NCBI GenBank assembly: GCA_016212735.1
Contig: JACRDZ010000127.1
Span: 1-8,186 of the forward strand
Direction: 5' to 3'
DNA: 8,186 bases
DNA from: Candidatus Firestoneibacteriota bacterium
Lineage (GTDB): Bacteria > JACRDZ01
The notes under the pieces were generated by a model, which did no database searches, was not told the DNA's origin, and saw only the letters and a program-made list of their open reading frames with translations. Both the position numbers and the translations under genes were made by a program. Below, one piece after another: positions 7,148 through 8,186 of the stretch (position 1 is its first letter; each line of letters begins with the position of its first letter).

Positions 7148-7579
7148 TTAATTTTGAGCAAGTTTTAATGGAAGAGTTGTTGTGGGTGCTAAATTCATTT
7201 CTAAATCCTGACACAATCTGTTAATAACTTTTGAGAAGTCAATTTTATTATTAAATGTTTGCGTAACAATAAATCTCTTGAACGGGACTTGAACAATGTA
7301 GTAGACATAATAATCATTGCCATATAAAAAAACACTGCTAATGATAATTATATCGGCATTTTTACTTTCGTTTTGTTCTTGCATATTAAATGTTTTTTTC
7401 AATTTTTCTGCTATTTTGTTCTTGAATGTTTCCGCTTGATTATACGAAATATCTTTTTTTTCAACTTCATTATATACATAGAATGTATACGGTTTTGATT
7501 TACTTGCTTTTTCTTTTCCGTGAATTTCCAGACTAAATAATAATATTATTATAAAAAATATGGAATATTTTAATTTCAT
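7148..7579 (-). CDS. Small exported protein of unknown function
   Basis: 143 residues, ATG at 7577-7579 with AGGGG (7586-7590) 6 bases upstream. Residues 1-21 form a clear signal peptide (MKLKYS, long Ile/Leu/Phe core, ending EIHG), with no lipobox Cys. The mature part starts with a Lys/Ser-rich linker, then YTFYVYNEV, a charged helix around residues 47-66, two strand-like stretches (ADIIIISSVFLYGNDYYVYY and VPFKRFIVTQTF), and a helix ending RLCQDLEMNL. The strand-helix-strand-strand-helix order resembles small periplasmic alpha/beta domains such as TolB-N or CsgG-like folds, but this is only a shape resemblance; I do not recognise the family. The single Cys (123) makes a disulfide within the chain impossible. 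It stands alone: about 580 bases before the caspase gene and about 310 after the ATPase gene, all on the same strand. Role unknown. Confidence 0.8.
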   Translation of the reverse strand: MKLKYSIFFIIILLFSLEIHGKEKASKSKPYTFYVYNEVEKKDISYNQAETFKNKIAEKLKKTFNMQEQNESKNADIIIISSVFLYGNDYYVYYIVQVPFKRFIVTQTFNNKIDFSKVINRLCQDLEMNLAPTTTLPLKLAQN

Positions 7580-7639
7580 AATATGCCCCTTTTTATATTT
7601 ACAAACATATTATCGGCAATGAAAAATAAAAAATTATAT

Positions 7640-7661
7640 TTTTTTCATCATGATGAGAAAA
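7640..7661. promoter_or_regulatory. 22-bp palindrome upstream of the small exported protein; possible operator
   Basis: Centred between 7650 and 7651: core CATCATGATG is perfect, and the 11-base arms contain one mismatch (7644/7657). It begins 60 bases before the ATG. A minus-strand TATAAT (7633-7638) adjoins it, so the palindrome would cover the -10/-35 spacer, a usual place for a repressor site. No good -35 box is visible. It is not followed by a T-run that would make it a terminator. Confidence 0.35.
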
Positions 7662-7702
7662 TAAATTGGTGGTTTTTATAAGTAAATCTTCTTCAGCTAT
7701 TC

Positions 7703-7891
7703 TAAGGGTCTGTGACGAAATAACTTACATATTCAGGCGCTCAGATTCTGGTCAGATTTGGCTGATCCTACTTTCGCAAAATTTGAGATGTAGCATATAG
7801 CTACGTTGAGGATTTTGTGATTGAGGATCGGACAAAGATAACCGGAAGATGAGATGCATTAATATGTAAGTTATTTCGTCACAGACCCTTA
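7703..7891. mobile_element. 185-bp MITE-like fold-back element with perfect 29-bp TIRs and TA at both ends
   Basis: The element spans 7705-7889. TIRs 7705-7733 (AGGGTCTGTGACGAAATAAC and onward) and 7861-7889 are perfect inverse copies. TA occurs on both sides (7703-7704, 7890-7891), as expected for TA-targeting transposases of the IS630/Tc1-mariner type. The interior also pairs imperfectly over its whole length and closes at GTAGC-ATATA-GCTAC (7790-7804). There is no coding capacity. Its right end supplies the last base of the upstream ATPase stop codon. Transcribed from that gene, it would form a long hairpin just after the stop and could act on termination or mRNA stability. The transposase family is inferred. 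Confidence 0.75.
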
Positions 7892-8186
7892 AATTAACAA
7901 AAAATATTTTAAAGGAATTTTAACCGCGTTAATTTCGCTATCATATGAAAGATCATCATTTGATATAATCAGCCCATATTTTGACGATACTTTTTTGGAT
8001 GTATTGATAATTTGTTTAAAATTTTTCTCTCCTGTTCCAACTTCTATAATAATTTTATGATTTATAAAATTTACAATAAAATCAGCGCCACCGCTTGCTG
8101 CATCATATGTTAAAGAATATCCGCCAAACCTGGGTATAAATCTATTTAAATACATCCCTATTGTGTCTTCCAGTAAATTCCCACGA
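7889..8186 (-). CDS. C-terminal end of an AAA ATPase with DUF4143-type domain (5' part outside window)
   Basis: The frame is open from the right edge to TAA at 7889-7891, giving 98 residues. An internal Met at 8155 is not the start, because the reading upstream, RGNLLEDTIGMYLNRF, is the usual helix of DUF4143 proteins (G-x-LLE). It is followed by GGYSLTYDAASGGADFIV, IIIEVGTGEKNFKQI, SKYGLIISN and the C-terminal IPLKYFLLI. This order matches the restriction-endonuclease-like tail of AAA_14/DUF4143 ATPases, whose cellular role is poorly known. The Asp of GGADFI and Glu of IEVG match nuclease-fold positions; the Lys often found after Glu-x is Gly here, so nuclease activity is doubtful. The C-terminus looks complete. 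The stop codon is shared with the edge of the fold-back element at 7703-7891. No functional link to the envelope genes is evident. Confidence 0.8.
   Translation of the reverse strand, partial: RGNLLEDTIGMYLNRFIPRFGGYSLTYDAASGGADFIVNFINHKIIIEVGTGEKNFKQIINTSKKVSSKYGLIISNDDLSYDSEINAVKIPLKYFLLI

Noticed and set aside
8153..8155. ATG at 8155 as start of an 88-residue protein
   Set aside because: The same frame stays open to the window edge and encodes a conserved family segment (GNLLEDTIG) upstream; the gene starts outside.

Overview
The window is AT-rich and every supported gene lies on the minus strand. Four of the five genes are visible from their start codon, and all four begin with a Sec signal peptide or lipoprotein signal. 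The fifth is the tail of an ATPase cut by the right edge. The architectures (PEGA repeats, an exported caspase fold, TPR joined to a beta-rich domain ending in Phe, a long RCC1/FN3/Ig-like lipoprotein) point to a low-GC, double-membraned bacterium such as a spirochaete, a desulfobacterium or an uncultivated phylum. No marker gene is present to decide.

Layout in transcription order, right to left. (1) 8186-7889: C-terminal end of an AAA ATPase with a DUF4143-type tail. (2) 7891-7703: a 185-bp fold-back element with perfect 29-bp terminal inverted repeats and flanking TA, which supplies part of the ATPase stop codon. (3) 7579-7148: a small exported protein of unknown function, with a 22-bp palindrome upstream. 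(4) 7147-6569: a non-coding stretch with a perfect 28-bp inverted repeat hairpin and a second fold-back element of about 164 bp. (5) 6568 to the left edge: a tight three-gene cluster with gaps of 13 and 15 bases. It encodes an exported caspase-like protein with four PEGA-type repeats, a TPR protein with a probable outer-membrane beta-barrel tail, and a very long lipoprotein with two blocks of seven RCC1 repeats, each followed by an FN3 domain.

The cluster is the most interesting part. Spacing and strand suggest one mRNA for three envelope proteins: a putative cysteine protease (His and Cys dyad visible), a membrane or outer-membrane partner, and a large repeat lipoprotein likely to be displayed on a membrane. 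A joint function is inference. Both the caspase gene and the RCC1 gene contain near-identical in-frame DNA repeats (225-bp and 150-bp periods), so both are expanding or homogenising their repeat regions. The intergenic DNA carries three separate palindromic repeats, which suggests a genome rich in small non-autonomous repeats.
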